NCBI GenBank assembly: GCA_043228905.1
Contig: JBHGNT010000021.1
Location: forward strand, 10,044,001-10,108,000
Direction of reading: 5' to 3'
DNA length: 64,000 nucleotides
DNA from: Azolla caroliniana
Taxonomy: Eukaryota > Polypodiophyta
Below the pieces are notes generated by a model, which was not told the DNA's origin, made no database searches, and was given only the letters and a program-made list of their open reading frames with translations. The translations under genes and the position numbers were made by a program. The stretch's first letter is position 1; each line of letters begins with the position of its first letter. Below are positions 20,738 to 30,812 of this stretch, piece after piece.

Positions 20738-22539
20738 CTAATTACCTTGCTCACACCGGTTCTTGAAACTTTGGCAGTCGGCCACAAGGGCCCACGTGAG
20801 ACCGGAGAGACGGACGGTGGCGGCGGCAACGCAGGCGACCAAGATGACGACAAGGCAAAGGAGGAAGATTGGACTGGATGGAGGTGAGACCCCTCGACAC
20901 CGGTGCCAGAGACTACGGCGGTTGCGTACCAACATAAGACCGGAGAGATGGGCGGTGATCGTGATGATGTGAGGCCCAGAGCTGGCATATACGAAAGGAC
21001 CGATGGAGAGGTCGAGAGCGCCAAAGAGGAGAGAGTCAGGAACCGACCCGACCGGAAGACGATCCGGCTGGAATTCCGGCCTGCACGGAAGAAGAAGGGA
21101 GCGGGGGCCGATCGATCGAGCCCAACCCGGAAGAGAGTCGAGTAAGCCGAAATTGTTCGGCCGAGTGTGATTACGGAAGAGAGTCGACCGAACCGGAACC
21201 CAATCAGCCGAGACCGATCCGGACAAGGGTTAAGATGACACGATTGGAGATCGAGGCATACAAGCCACAACACGTGGTGGGAGCCGGTGAGCGCGAGGAG
21301 GCCAAGCAAGCAGGATGACCACGGTTCGGTGGAAGATCGGAAACAAGAGGAACTCTCCACACCTATTCTCGAGAGTTCGGCGGTTGCGGATCAACGTAAG
21401 ACTGGAGGGCCGACGGGTGGCAACAAGGAGCCGGAGGCCGGAGCGGACAAGGGTGCTGGAACGGGCATCTGGTGCGGAAAGACGGACGAGCGGGGCCAAG
21501 AGGGCCTATCGGAGTTGGAAGGGACTACGACAACGAGGGGAGAAGAGGCCGATGCAAAGGTTGGGTCTACGACGGGTGAAGCGCATAATATGAAGCATGC
21601 ATTATGGCCGACGGAGGGCCAAGAAACGAGCATGCATCCGGAGGAGGCACAACGACTGACCGAAGATAGCGGTCGGGTTGAGCCTTTAAGAGGCAAGTGC
21701 GAGACGGAAGACGGAGCGGTGAGGTACTGGGATCGACGGATGAATGCTGTGTGCGGGGGAGTGTGCGCGGAGAATGAAGGACTACGCACCGGGAAGAACA
21801 AACACGACATCCCAGAGGATGTGCGGGGCCAAGCGGGTGTAGGTCAAGAAGAAGCGATAACGAGAGCCGTTAAGGACAGCGAAGTGGGGAACACCAACAC
21901 GGATGTCGGGATGGAGGTACGCTCTACCACGACTGAGCACCGCGAGCAAGTGCGGAATGAGGAGCGCGTAACATGATCACATAAGGACCTAAGAACAAGC
22001 GCACATTCGGAGGACGACATCGACGCACAAGAAGAGCCTACGGAAGCCAAGTGCGGAATGGAGGGAGTCAGAATGTTGAGGTGTTCGGGACGAGAACACA
22101 GTTGAACCGAAGGAGGGACACACGCGATACGCGAGGGGCGGAATCCGGCGTGCGATCGGAGTGACCGGGAGCCTAATCAAAGGGCATGCACGACGGATGA
22201 AGGAAGAGTGACCGGATCGGCAATGTGTTGTTCGGGAGGGTTACTATGACCGATCGGAGAAGAAGGTGCGAGCGTCGGATGGAGCCGATGGTTTGGGGAC
22301 GCGTGGTGGATCGAGAGGCTACAATGGTTTGTGTGGAAGGGACGGGCGTGCTTGAAATGGAAGACGAAGTCGAGCAAGGACAACAAGGACACGACGGAAC
22401 CCGGTTGATAACCATTGTCGAAAATATCACCTCTTCTCCTTTCTTGGCACATATCAGTGGATGTGCGGTTTGGTGGGGTGGATGTCATGAGGATTTTCGG
22501 CCATGGTGAGAAAACCCGAGCGGAACAAGTAAAGCGAGA
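20738..22539 (+). other. GC-rich segment without recognised domains
   Basis: This 1.8-kb part follows the gypsy-2b gag. Open frames on both strands (for example 21287-21976 plus) are rich in Gly, Glu, Arg and Thr and show no domain I recognise. A phrase with CGGTTGCG and AAGACYGGAG recurs near 20925-20955 and 21385-21410, suggesting old internal repeats. It takes the place where pol would be. It may be degraded gag C-terminus and spacer; I assign no function. Confidence 0.4.
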
Positions 22540-23180
22540 TGTGCAACATTGCACATATACTTAGGAAAATTGTAACACAGGAGTAAATAGACAAATGTAA
22601 GAAGGAAAAGTAAATTGTGGGGTGTAAATGTGATGTGCACTTTGTATACTAGATAGAGGAAAGTACATGAAGAATGGATGTAGGGAGTAGTGGGCATTGA
22701 GTGTGAATGTGAGAGGAGAGAGAGTTAAAGACCCACCGATTTAAAATCAAGGCCAGATATTCCCCATTGAAAGAAGGGGATTTGACCTCTCCTTTTGTAA
22801 TGTGCCTCACCCCTTACTACTAAGGGGGGTTGCCTATTTTGAGGTTGGAGGGGCTTCCACTTTTTGGGTTTCTTTGGGTTGCCATTTAGGGTTTTGAAAT
22901 TTTGGGTTTTAAGATCTCGTTTTAGGGATTTCATTGGTTTTCTTCTTCTTCTTCTTCTTCTTTTCCCCTATCCGGTTAGGGTTTCATCTAGAGTGGCCAT
23001 GGTTGTAATTCGTGTGGTGTTTTCGTAATATAATCATTCGATAAATATTGTCTTGTCTTGTCTCTAATCTTAATCTTTCTCTTCCTTCTCAGTTGAACTC
23101 CCAAGCTTCTCTCCCTTCTCTTACTCCCAAGTCCAAGAGCCCCGTGGTCCCGCCCCCTTTTCGACACGTACTCGCGGATT
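22540..23180 (+). repeat. gypsy-2b 3' LTR
   Basis: It begins TGTGCAACATTGCAC and ends near GACACGTACTCGCGG. Its right part has the phrase GTCCAAGAGCCCCGTGGTCCCGCC, shared in similar form by the other gypsy-2-type LTRs at 30699-30730, 38610-38650 (minus) and 48272-48300. Gypsy-1 coding sequence resumes at about 23181. The limits are approximate. Confidence 0.6.
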
Positions 23181-23207
23181 TCCCTGATATTGGCACACCA
23201 TCTCAAG

Positions 23208-23285
23208 CATGCCTCGGACATAGTTCAAGCATTTCATGAACGCTATCCACAAAAACCGGCCATGGGTCGTAGGAGGCGGCCTTAA
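23208..23285 (+). pseudogene. gypsy-1 pol C-terminal end
   Basis: The frame reads HASDIVQAFHERYPQKPAMG then RRRRP and a TAA. This is the basic end of a Ty3/gypsy polyprotein, placed just before the 3' LTR, and shows where gypsy-1 resumes after the gypsy-2b remnant. Confidence 0.6.
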
Positions 23286-23296
23286 AGGGAGGATAA

Positions 23297-23791
23297 TGTC
23301 ATAGACAAGATGCCACATGGAATCATGGGTGTTGAACCCATGACCTTTTGGTCTTATTGGGCAACCTTACCAGTTGAGCTACATCTCTCTATGCATTATT
23401 ATATTGTACAAGATTCAACTTATTACATTGTAGATTGATCACTAGAACTTTCAAGAACCTTCTAGAAAATGCATCTTCATGCACTCTCTAGAAGGTTCCA
23501 TGCACTATCTAGTAGTTTTCTTGCTTTCATGCATACCTCCACATTCTTGTATAAATACTCGAGTGCACCTTGATTACAATCAAGGCGAACAACACCAGTT
23601 ATGAAAGCATAATTCAGTTCTTGTTCTTTTGTCTATGTTTTATCTCTCTTGCTTGTTCTCTTGTCTATTCTCTCTCTCCCGCTATCTCTTAGTATTGAGC
23701 CTCATCTACTTGTCTATGACAGTCTTCTTCTCTTGCTTATGCTCTCGCTCTCGCTCTCTCTTAGTATTTAGCCTCATCCACCTATTCGTGA
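23297..23791 (+). repeat. gypsy-1 3' LTR
   Basis: It starts TGTCATAGAC after a purine-rich tract (AAAGGGAGGATAA) and matches the 5' LTR to about ATTCGTGA. It contains a TATAAATACTC box near 23551. Confidence 0.75.
23324..23384 (-). other. tRNA-like (SINE-head-like) segment in gypsy-1 3' LTR
   Basis: On the minus strand the sequence starts ATGTAGCTCAACTGGTAAGG (an A-box match TAGCTCAACTGG) and ends GGTCATGGGTTCAACACCC (a B-box match GGTTCAACACC), about 45 bp apart as in tRNAs and tRNA-derived SINEs. The acceptor stem is not kept, so it is not called a tRNA gene. Both LTRs carry it, so it was present before the last transposition. Confidence 0.5.
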
Positions 23792-24302
23792 CACTTTGTA
23801 CCACAAGCCTAGTCACCGAGTCGACACAGATATCCCCTTCACCAACTAGAGGTAGCACCAATTTCTTCCATCCATCCCTCACCAAAAAGAAAGAACTAGA
23901 AATCTCCAAAAAGGAAGAGACTAGGTTGATTAATGACCTAAACCCCTTGGCTACTACACAAATAACAATACCTCCTGTGACACTTCATTGACGTTGGGGA
24001 GTTTTAAACATTTGCTTCACTAAATATTAAAAATCAGCCTTGGCTTGCAAGAACTTATCCTTGATTGGGAGGGATCCTTAGAACATGATAAACAAAGAAG
24101 TTACAGGAAGGATGTGCCACTCTTTAGTAGTACCCTCATGCCTCCTTTCTCCCATGTCAAGGGGACCTACGAGTATTGGATCATTGACCATCAACTCGGG
24201 TCGGACGTTGTCGTGGAGGATTCCAACAAAAGGGAGAAAGCTTCGTTAAATGCGTGTGAACATGGATGTGGAAGTATGCACATGAACTCAGTCTAATGTA
24301 TA
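23792..24302. other. unassigned spacer
   Basis: About 510 bp lie between gypsy-1 and the gag-only element. Short frames exist (for example to 23991) but match nothing I know. I see no RNA gene or repeat. Confidence 0.4.
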
Positions 24303-24760
24303 TGTTATCGCTAGGGCTGGAACATGGCCTAACACAGGGTGTCCCTTTGAGACACTTCACCAAGGGGTGTTGTGGTGAGATAAAGTTAGACTGACTATTA
24401 ATGGAACCCTAATTGGTTACTAAGCAGCAAGATCATTAGTCACAATACACGCGTAGGATAAATTACACTTAGCATAGAACGATAATCAACAATGATTAAG
24501 ATACAGAACAACAACACTCTATTAATTATCCACTAATGATTACAATCTAACCGAGCCCTTTTATAGGTCTCCGGCTTTAGGTACAAACCGGTGCCAACCG
24601 GCAAATGGCTACGAACCGGTCCAGATCCGGATCGGCATACCGATTCCGGGTCCGTCCATTCGCATCTCAAAATAATAATTATATATTATAACTAATCTGC
24701 TCCCGGTTATTAATTATCCCCCCTTTCCCATTCTGGACTTCCCTTGCCGGTCGGCTAACA
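24303..24760 (-). repeat. TR-GAG B 3' LTR
   Basis: It matches the LTRs at 25128-25570 and 28222-28654 in order (GGCCTAACACAGGGTGTC, ACACGCGTA, TCTATTAATTATCC, GAACCGGTCC, CCGGATCGGCATACC). It ends TAACA, followed by CATGGCATGCCCGTGGGA, the same internal start as beside 25570. Confidence 0.85.
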
Positions 24761-25127
24761 CATGGCATGCCCGTGGGACAGTACCTTGTACGTCGAATCC
24801 CACGATCCGACCTTCATTCATCCTCCAAAATGTCCAAAATACTTTGATCTAAGGGTTCCAATGGTTCCTCAGGAAGTTGTTCTGTTGTCTGTTGTTGTTG
24901 TTCCTCCTCCTATTGTTCCTGCAGCTGTGGCTACTCTTCTTGCCGCTCCGGCTCCAGTTGTGGCTGCTGCTGGTTGACGTCCATTGCCTGCGGCTCCGTC
25001 GGTCTGACCGGCTCTGTCTCCATTTCCGGCTCGACTGGTCTTACCGGCTCTTCCTCCTTTTCCGGCTCTATCGGTCTTGGCGTCTCCTAGTTCTGTTGTC
25101 TGACGTGCACCGGTTCCGGCGGATGAC
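24761..25127 (-). pseudogene. TR-GAG B, C-terminal gag tail
   Basis: Read on the minus strand, this encodes a proline- and glutamate-rich tail with repeated EPVRP-like units, followed by glutamine-rich runs and a closing QSILDILDE motif near 24810-24850. The same closing motif ends element A near 25640. There are stops. It joins the part at 28655 once element A is taken out. Confidence 0.6.
25123..25127. repeat. target site duplication of TR-GAG A, left
   Basis: ATGAC here and at 28655-28659 flank element A exactly. This 5-bp duplication is typical of LTR retrotransposon integration. Confidence 0.85.
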
Positions 25128-25570
25128 TGTTATTCCTTAGGGCCGGACAATGGCCTAACACAGGGTGTCTACGGAAGACACTTCACCAAAGGGGTGCTAC
25201 AGCAAGATAATGTAAGACTCAACGATTAATCAGACTTTAATTGGTTACTTAGCAATATGGCATTAGACTTGATACACGCGTATGATAGAACAATTAGCAC
25301 AGAACTGTAATCAACACTTAGAGATAAAACAAGAAGCTCTATTAATTATCCGTCGAAGTTTTACATTGTAACCGAGCCTTTATATAGGTCACCGATGCTG
25401 AGTACAAAATGGTGCCAACCGGCACCTGTTCGGAACCGGTCTAGATCCGGATCGGCATACCGATTCCGGTCTGTATGTTCATGTCTCATAAACTACTTAA
25501 TTATAATAGATTCCGAATATACAATCCCTTTCACATTCTGGTCTTTAACTCATTTGCCGGCCGGGTAACA
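25128..25570 (-). repeat. TR-GAG A 3' LTR
   Basis: 443 bp, nearly identical to 28222-28654 apart from short indels and the telomere-like insertion in the other copy. Confidence 0.9.
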
Positions 25571-26850
25571 CATGGCACGCCCGTGGGATAGTACCTTGTA
25601 CGTCGAATCCCACTATTCGACCCTTAGTCTTCGTCCAAGATATCCAGAATACTCTGCTCCAGGGTGTCCAATGGTTCCTCGGGAATCTGTTGTTGTTGTT
25701 GTGGCTATGGCTGATGTTGCTCCGGCTCCGGCTCCTCTGACTGTTGCTCCTTGGATGGCGTCTGTCCGGCTCCCGGCACTGGAGGTTGTGGCGGTGATTC
25801 CTCCGTAAGCTACTCTACCGGATTTGACTCCGGTTGACTCGCCCCGGCCTTGTCTCCATCTGGTCCTTGCCCCGACGATGGCTCCTCATCGCTGAGGTTG
25901 ACGGTCGTCGCCTGCTTTGCTTCTTCTTGCCGTAGCCTGGTCCGCTCATAACTTTCAAACTGGATTTGAGCATCCAATCGATCATTGTCCAGTTGTGCTA
26001 CCAGTTGCCGGACCACTGTTGATTGTTCCTCCGCCAGAGTTACAAAGTCTTCTGCTAACTCATCTCTTACGGCGGTGAAGTCCTCCTTTGTTAGCATGTA
26101 GCAGTCGTCGCCATCCTTTTGCCGGTTTTCCGCATCCGCCCTTAGCAATTGGAGCTCGGTTGTGTGCTTTGCCCATTTGGCCCACCATTGCACGGAGCTT
26201 CAGTCAATCAAGCGTTTTGTCTTGTTCCTCCATGCCTAGAGAATGAATTGGATCCGCTAAAGTCCCATCTTCGATTTGTCCTCCGCGGCTTGCCGTTCTT
26301 CCTTCAATTGCTTGATCAGCTTCACCGTGTTCGCCACCTGCTCCTGGTAATGTGACAATTGGTTTTGGTAAGTGTTTTGCAACCTCTGCAATACCATTGT
26401 CGCTCTTTCCTTTTCTTCATAATGCTACTTAAGGAGCTCCATATGTTCCCACGCGACTTCCTCCAGTAGCGTTGTTCTTTCAGCTCGTTCTTCAGCTAGC
26501 GCTGTCTCGGCTCGATGAACTTCCTGCCGGAGCTTTGCCATCTTCTCCTACTGCTTCTTATGCTCCGTATCCAGGTGCTTATAGTCCTGGTTTAGGTGCT
26601 CAAAATCATCGGTCTTCTGCTTTAGCTTCTGGTTGAGTTGCCGGCGAGTGCGGTCTTACCGATCTTTCTGTTGATGGAGTTCTTCTTTAAGTCTTTCAAT
26701 CTCCGTTTCCGCCATTATAGTCCTGGTATTTATCCTGTCTGTCATACCGGTCATAAGTGTCTCTTCGATCGCTGTACCAGACATCTTGTGCCGGCCGGTA
26801 GTGCTCCTCTTGCCGCTAGTGTTCTTCTTCTTCCTCCCGGTTGCTTCGTG
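25571..26850 (-). pseudogene. TR-GAG A gag, coiled-coil C-terminal part
   Basis: Minus-strand frames (25810-26193 the clearest; also 26656-26856) encode long charged helices. A block reads QWWAKWAKHTTELQLLRADAENRQK, then LAEEQSTVVRQLVAQLDNDRL. The equivalent block occurs in element B near 28960-29200 (QWWSEWAKQAAEL and VVVCQLVAQLDDDQLD), so this part is real coding sequence. After that come a serine/aspartate linker and the QSILDILDE tail. Several stops and shifts make it a pseudogene. Confidence 0.65.
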
Positions 26851-27577
26851 GTTCAATTTGCCGGACCAGTGGTGCTTGCCGATTTAACAAGTTATACTCA
26901 CACCGTTCCATTGTGTGACTTCTGGAGTGGCAGAGCAAGCATTGGGAACGCATGGTGCATTCCAACGCCGAATGTCCGACATTCAGGCATGTTGTACATT
27001 GAATTGCTTGTCGGAAGCAGAGGTCCTCATCTGTCGGTAGTGCACGTTGAAGTGCGCCCAGGGTTAGCCATGAACTTGATTTTTCCATTTCCTGAACTCG
27101 GTCGATCACTTGATCTATGCTGCTGGTGCGGAAATCAATGACGATGCACACCGTTCGTAAGGGTTCCCGGAGTGCTGCTAAGAATATGGCCTTTGTTTCT
27201 TCCTCCGGTGGTGCCCGACTGAGCTGACTCTGCATCCGCTGGAACCGGATGACAAACTGTTGAATGTTCTCTGTTGGTTCCTACCGGATAATGTAAAATA
27301 GGCCTACCATTTCCCGTTGGTCCATCTCCTTGTGAAAGAAATGCAAGAATTTGGTCTTTAATGCTTCAAACGTGGGGATGGTGCTGGGATCTTGTGTTCG
27401 GTGCCATCTAGTGGCCGGCCCCTCCAGGGTCATGCCGAACTCTGCCATTTTTGAGCGTTCCTCTTCGGCCGCATTTAAGCGTTGGGACACATGGTTTGCC
27501 TCCCAGGTCTGCTGAAACGCATGAACGTGGGCTTCCGCGTTCGGATCATCCCGGTATCTGGGATATTGGAACGACAT
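26816..27577 (-). pseudogene. TR-GAG A gag capsid and zinc knuckles
   Basis: From 27577 down, the frame reads YPRYRDDPNAEAHVHAFQQ, then FEALKTKFLHFFHKEMDQREMVG, the retrotransposon gag (capsid) pattern. A TAG at about 27278-27283 interrupts it. The frame resumes as SQLSRAPPEEETKAIFLAALR and ends in two cysteine motifs, CTTCLNVGHSALEC and CLLCHSRSHTMERC (about 26900-26990), the nucleocapsid knuckles. No protease follows. Confidence 0.75.
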
Positions 27578-28166
27578 ATCGTCGTCTGGTGTCGGTACGT
27601 AGGCTGGTGGTGTCGGAGGTCTTTCCCGCTCCTCTGTCGGCGTCAGAGGTCTTTCCTGCTCCTCTTTCGGTGTTGGGAGGCCTCTCCTCCTCGACTTCTG
27701 GTGTCGGAGGTCTCTCTTCCTCGACTATTGGTTCCGGAGTGTGCTTGACTTCTGGTGCCGGAGGTTCCAGTCTTGTCAATTTTGGTTCCGGTGTCGGCAA
27801 GGTATCTGACTCCTCGTCCTCTAGTCCGTCTGGGGTGTCGTTATTGCTGCGGTAGTTCGTATGCGCGTTGTATTCCCCTTCCGAATACGATTCAAAAGCC
27901 GAAAATGCTTCGGATTCGCCTTCGCCTGCTGCCAATGCTTGGAGAAGGGATTCTGCTTCCCGGAGGCTGCTTTGGCTGCTTCCTTCGTCAGGGTCGTCAT
28001 TTTGTTGTAAACGAAGTGACTCCTTGGCCACTCTCTGGATCACCTTGGAAAATGAGCGATCCGCTCTGATTTCTTCTGCCGCTTGCTGGAAAGCCTCTCG
28101 CTTCCTCAGCTGTTCAGCAAGTCTCCTTGCTCGCTGCGTAACTGGGTCATTCGTTGGTCTAGTCAT
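27546..28166 (-). pseudogene. TR-GAG A gag, N-terminal part
   Basis: The frame starts at the ATG at 28166 (MTRPTNDPVTQRARRLAEQL), 55 bp inside the 5' LTR, which fits a gag start. It encodes a basic helix, an acidic serine-rich stretch and then repeats of ERPPTPEVEEE type. It overlaps the capsid frame near 27577-27546 in another phase, so a shift is needed to join them. Confidence 0.65.
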
Positions 28167-28221
28167 CCATTCCCGCCGTTGTTCGCTGTGATTGTGTAGG
28201 AATCGTGGTCACCAAAAACTG

Positions 28222-28654
28222 TGTTATTCCTTACGTCCGGACAATGGCCTAACACAGGGTGTCTACGAAAGACATTTCACCAAAGGGGTGCTACGACGAG
28301 ATAACTTAAGACTCAACGATTAATCGGACTTTAATTGGTTACTTAGCAATATGGCATTAGACTTGATACACGCGTATGATAGAACAATTAGCACAAAACG
28401 GTAAACAAGAAGCTCTATTAATTATCCGTCAAAGTTTTACATTGTAACCGGGCCTTTATATAGGTCACCAGTGCTGAGTACAAAACGGTGCCAACTGGCA
28501 CCTGTTCGGAACCGGTCCGGATCCGGATCGGCATACCTATTCCGTCCGTCCTAAACCCTAAACCCTAAACCCTAAACTACTTAATTATAATAGATTCCGA
28601 ATATACAATCCCTTTCACATTCTGGTCTTTAACTCCTTTGCCGGTCGGGTAACA
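28222..28654 (-). repeat. TR-GAG A 5' LTR
   Basis: 433 bp, ending TAACA on the plus strand, followed by the ATGAC duplication. It holds four telomere-like units at 28550-28577 that the other LTR lacks. Confidence 0.9.
28550..28577. repeat. four telomere-like units (CCTAAAC)
   Basis: Four perfect 7-bp units of the plant telomere sequence lie inside the LTR. The sister LTR has unrelated sequence of similar length at the same place (about 25480-25492, TATGTTCATGTCTCA), with matching sequence on both sides. Confidence 0.9.
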
Positions 28655-28942
28655 ATGACCTTCTTGTAGCGGCTCCTCCTGAGTACTATTTGTTTGGCTT
28701 CCCCCGGCTTTAACTGGTGTTTGTTCTGAAGATGGCTCTTCGTCACTGATGCTAATCGCCGCAGTTTTCTTGACCACTTCTTGCCGTCGCCATTCCCGAT
28801 GACCTTCCTTTAGCGGCTCCTCCTGAGTACTATATGTTTGGCTTCCCCCGACTTTAACTAGTGTTTGTTCTGAAGATGGCTCTTCGTCACTGATGCTAAT
28901 CGCCGCAATTTTCTTGGCCACTTCTTGCCGTCACCATTCCCG
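28655..28942. repeat. 144-bp tandem duplication in TR-GAG B
   Basis: Two units (28655-28798 and 28799-28942) each begin ATGACCTTC and encode on the minus strand ISISDEEPSSEQT and KAGGSQTNSTQEEP-type blocks. 144 is a multiple of three, so the frame is kept. The first unit begins at the target duplication of element A. Confidence 0.85.
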
Positions 28943-30064
28943 TTCTTACTTTTCTAAACGGAGTTGGTTGTCCAACTGGTCATCATCCAGCTGTGCCACC
29001 AATTGGCATACCACCACCCTTTGCTCATCAGCCAAGGATATGAAATCATCCGACAATTCATCTTTTATTGCTTCAATGCTTTCTTTATCCAGGATGTAAA
29101 ATTCGTTGCCCTCTTTCCGCCGGTTTTCCTCATCTGCCTGCAACAACTATAGTTCTGCTGCTTGCTTAGCCCACTCCGACCACCATTGTACTGAGCTTTC
29201 TTCCACCAATTGCTTCGTTCGATTCCTCCATGCCAGTACGATGTCCCGAATCCGCCCCAGCCCCATCTTCAACTTGTTTTCCGTGGCCTGTTTTTCATCC
29301 TTCAATTGTTTGATCAGGCTTGCGGTTGCCACTTCTTGGCTTCTGTAGTGCATGAGTTGGGTCTGATATGTCGTCTGAACTCTATTCAGAGTCATTGTAG
29401 CGCGCTCCATTTCCGCATGGTGTTGCACTTGCAGGTCCAATCTCTCTTTCGTTGCTGCTGCCAGTTGTTTCTCTACTTCAGCTCCCTTCGACCGCTCTTC
29501 CATCAATGCCGTCGTCAACCGGTTAATTTCCTCCCGGAGTTCCCAACACTTTTCCTGCTGCCGGTCACTTTCGGTAGTCAATTTCTTATGATCGGCATCC
29601 AAATGCTTATAATCTCGGTGCAGTCGGTCAAAGTCGTCGGTTTTCTGTTTGAGCTTTTGATTGATAAGTCGGCGAGCGTGGTCCTCACGGTCTTTTTGTT
29701 GTCAGAGCTTTTCTTTGAGGCGCTCAATCTCCACTTCCGCCGTGCTTCGGAGTTTCTTCTTTTCTTGCAGGAGTTTGTCTTTCTCTTCTTTCAGCCGGTC
29801 ATATGCTTGATGGCCTCTTCTCAAGCTTTCCTCTGTTCGGCGGAGGCTGTCGGCCGTTCTCCTTTGTTCCTCCTCCTCCGCTTTTTTCAATTCTCGTTCC
29901 CTGGCTTGTAAGGCTTCTTGTGCTGCCAGGTCTTCCCTTAATGTGGTGAGCTCCTGTGCTGACGATTTATGAGTATCCGGGCCTACCGCCGTCACCGGGG
30001 TTTGATCGTTATGTAGAGTTACCGGTGTTGTGAAGAATTTTGGCTAGAGGCGGAAATCGGGAAA
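28943..30064 (-). pseudogene. TR-GAG B gag, coiled-coil part
   Basis: Minus-strand frames (29702-29995, 29147-29602, 28946-29146) encode long coiled coils rich in Glu, Lys, Arg and Leu, with EEINRLTTALMEERSKGAEVEK and LQVQHHAEMERATMTLNRVQ. These match the weaker frames of element A at 25810-26850 block by block. Stops separate them near 29145 and 29700. Capsid and zinc-knuckle parts are absent; the element is cut at about 30064. Confidence 0.65.
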
Positions 30065-30756
30065 TGTTGGCTACATTGGCAGGGTGCAGCAAGTGCAGTC
30101 ACCCTTGTACATTTAGTGTGAATAACGAGGGCGCCTTTATGGCGCCAAACAGTAGTTCAGTTGGGGTTATCCCACATTGTAATGCATCCCTCTCCTTGTT
30201 CTATAAAAGGAAGGGAGTGCCCCTTTACGAAGGGGTTGCCCATTTTGTATTAGTAGGGTATACCGTTAGATGGAGAGACGTTCTCTCTTCCTCTCTCTCT
30301 CTCTTGTTTTAGGGTTTCTTCTTCTTCTCCTCCTCTACTTCTTCTTCGTCACTCTATGAGTCTAGCTTGATACCTGTAGCTTCGGTATCTACCCCGTCTG
30401 TTGTGCAAGACCCCGCTCGGCGCGACGAGCCCGTGAGCTCCCCCACCGGCGGCTTGGCAGTAGACGACTGTTGTATCTTGCTTCTTGTAAATATACCTAT
30501 GGAAGATTCTGCGTTTTTGGTGTCTGCGTGGGTGTTTTAGTGTTTCCTTACTTCTGTTTCTGTACATAAGCGTGTGTGGGGTCGGCGCTATGTGCGTGCG
30601 TGTGTTGGCCAGGGGTGCGCGCGTGTTCTTCTCTCCCTCCTTTTGGGTTGTTTCCAGCGTCCCGGAAATGGTAAATCACGACTTCCTACGCTCTGTCACT
30701 CCCTAGTCCAAGACCCCCATGGTCCCGCCCTTCTACGAGCACGCGCGAAACTTCGC
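30065..30756 (+). repeat. gypsy-2 5' LTR
   Basis: It begins TGTTGGCTAC where TR-GAG B stops, and has a TATAAAAGG box at 30202-30210. Its end is near GCACGCGCGAAACTTCG. The right part shares the AAGACCCCCATGGTCCCGCC phrase with the other gypsy-2-type LTRs. Ends are approximate. Confidence 0.6.
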
Positions 30757-30812
30757 GACATCTTTGGTGAACCCGACATGAAAGGGCGGCAAAGGAGGCT
30801 TACCGAGCCGAA

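Larger units (their letters stand above)
19670..23180 (+). mobile_element. gypsy-2b, gag-bearing gypsy remnant inside gypsy-1
   Basis: Between the broken gypsy-1 integrase and its C-terminus lies a segment with a gypsy-2-type gag (19847-20737), a long GC-rich part without recognised pol domains, a 3' untranslated segment resembling the one near 47631-47700, and an LTR (about 22540-23180). I see no matching left LTR at about 19670, so the left end is deleted or rearranged. Confidence 0.6.
15480..23791 (+). mobile_element. gypsy-1, decayed Ty3/gypsy element
   Basis: Related terminal segments at 15480-15934 and 23297-23791 flank a gag-protease-RT-RNase H-integrase order typical of Ty3/gypsy. 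The polyprotein C-terminus (HASDIVQAFHERYPQ then RRRRP and a stop at 23283-23285) lies just before a purine-rich tract and the 3' LTR. It is split from the rest by a gypsy-2-type remnant (about 19670-23180). There are many stops and shifts. The LTR arms have diverged: the right one has a 23-bp extra copy of the CTCTCTAGAA motif near 23480-23510. This is an old insertion. Confidence 0.85.
25128..28654 (-). mobile_element. TR-GAG A, complete gag-only LTR retrotransposon
   Basis: A complete minus-strand element of 3527 bp. The LTRs are 25128-25570 (3') and 28222-28654 (5'), with TGTTATTCC and GGTAACA ends on the plus strand and ATGAC target duplications. The 2.65-kb inside encodes gag with zinc knuckles and long coiled coils but no pol domain, so it must have depended on enzymes from another element. 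This fits the class called TR-GAG (terminal-repeat retrotransposons with GAG). Confidence 0.85.
24303..30064 (-). mobile_element. TR-GAG B, gag-only LTR element split by TR-GAG A
   Basis: A minus-strand LTR retroelement. Its 3' LTR is 24303-24760 and its internal part runs 24761-25127 and 28655 to about 30064. The two internal parts are separated by the complete related element A, which is flanked by ATGAC on both sides. What remains encodes only a gag-like, coiled-coil-rich protein; no protease, RT or integrase is present. The 5' end is cut at about 30064, where a gypsy LTR begins. Confidence 0.75.

Noticed and set aside
20734-21360. Minus-strand frames of 160-208 codons rich in Ser, Pro and Arg
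   Set aside because: They mirror GC-rich plus-strand sequence downstream of gag, have no domain, and lie antisense to the element.
23324-23384. A functional tRNA gene
   Set aside because: Only the A- and B-box-like parts fit. The acceptor stem and a proper anticodon arm do not fold, and it sits within LTRs.
28550-28577. A chromosome end or a telomere array
   Set aside because: Only four units, flanked on both sides by normal LTR sequence.
30000-30064. Target duplication of gypsy-2 at its left end (GGAAA)
   Set aside because: No matching 5 bp is found after the right LTR near 48326, whose end is itself uncertain, so the two ends may come from different insertions.
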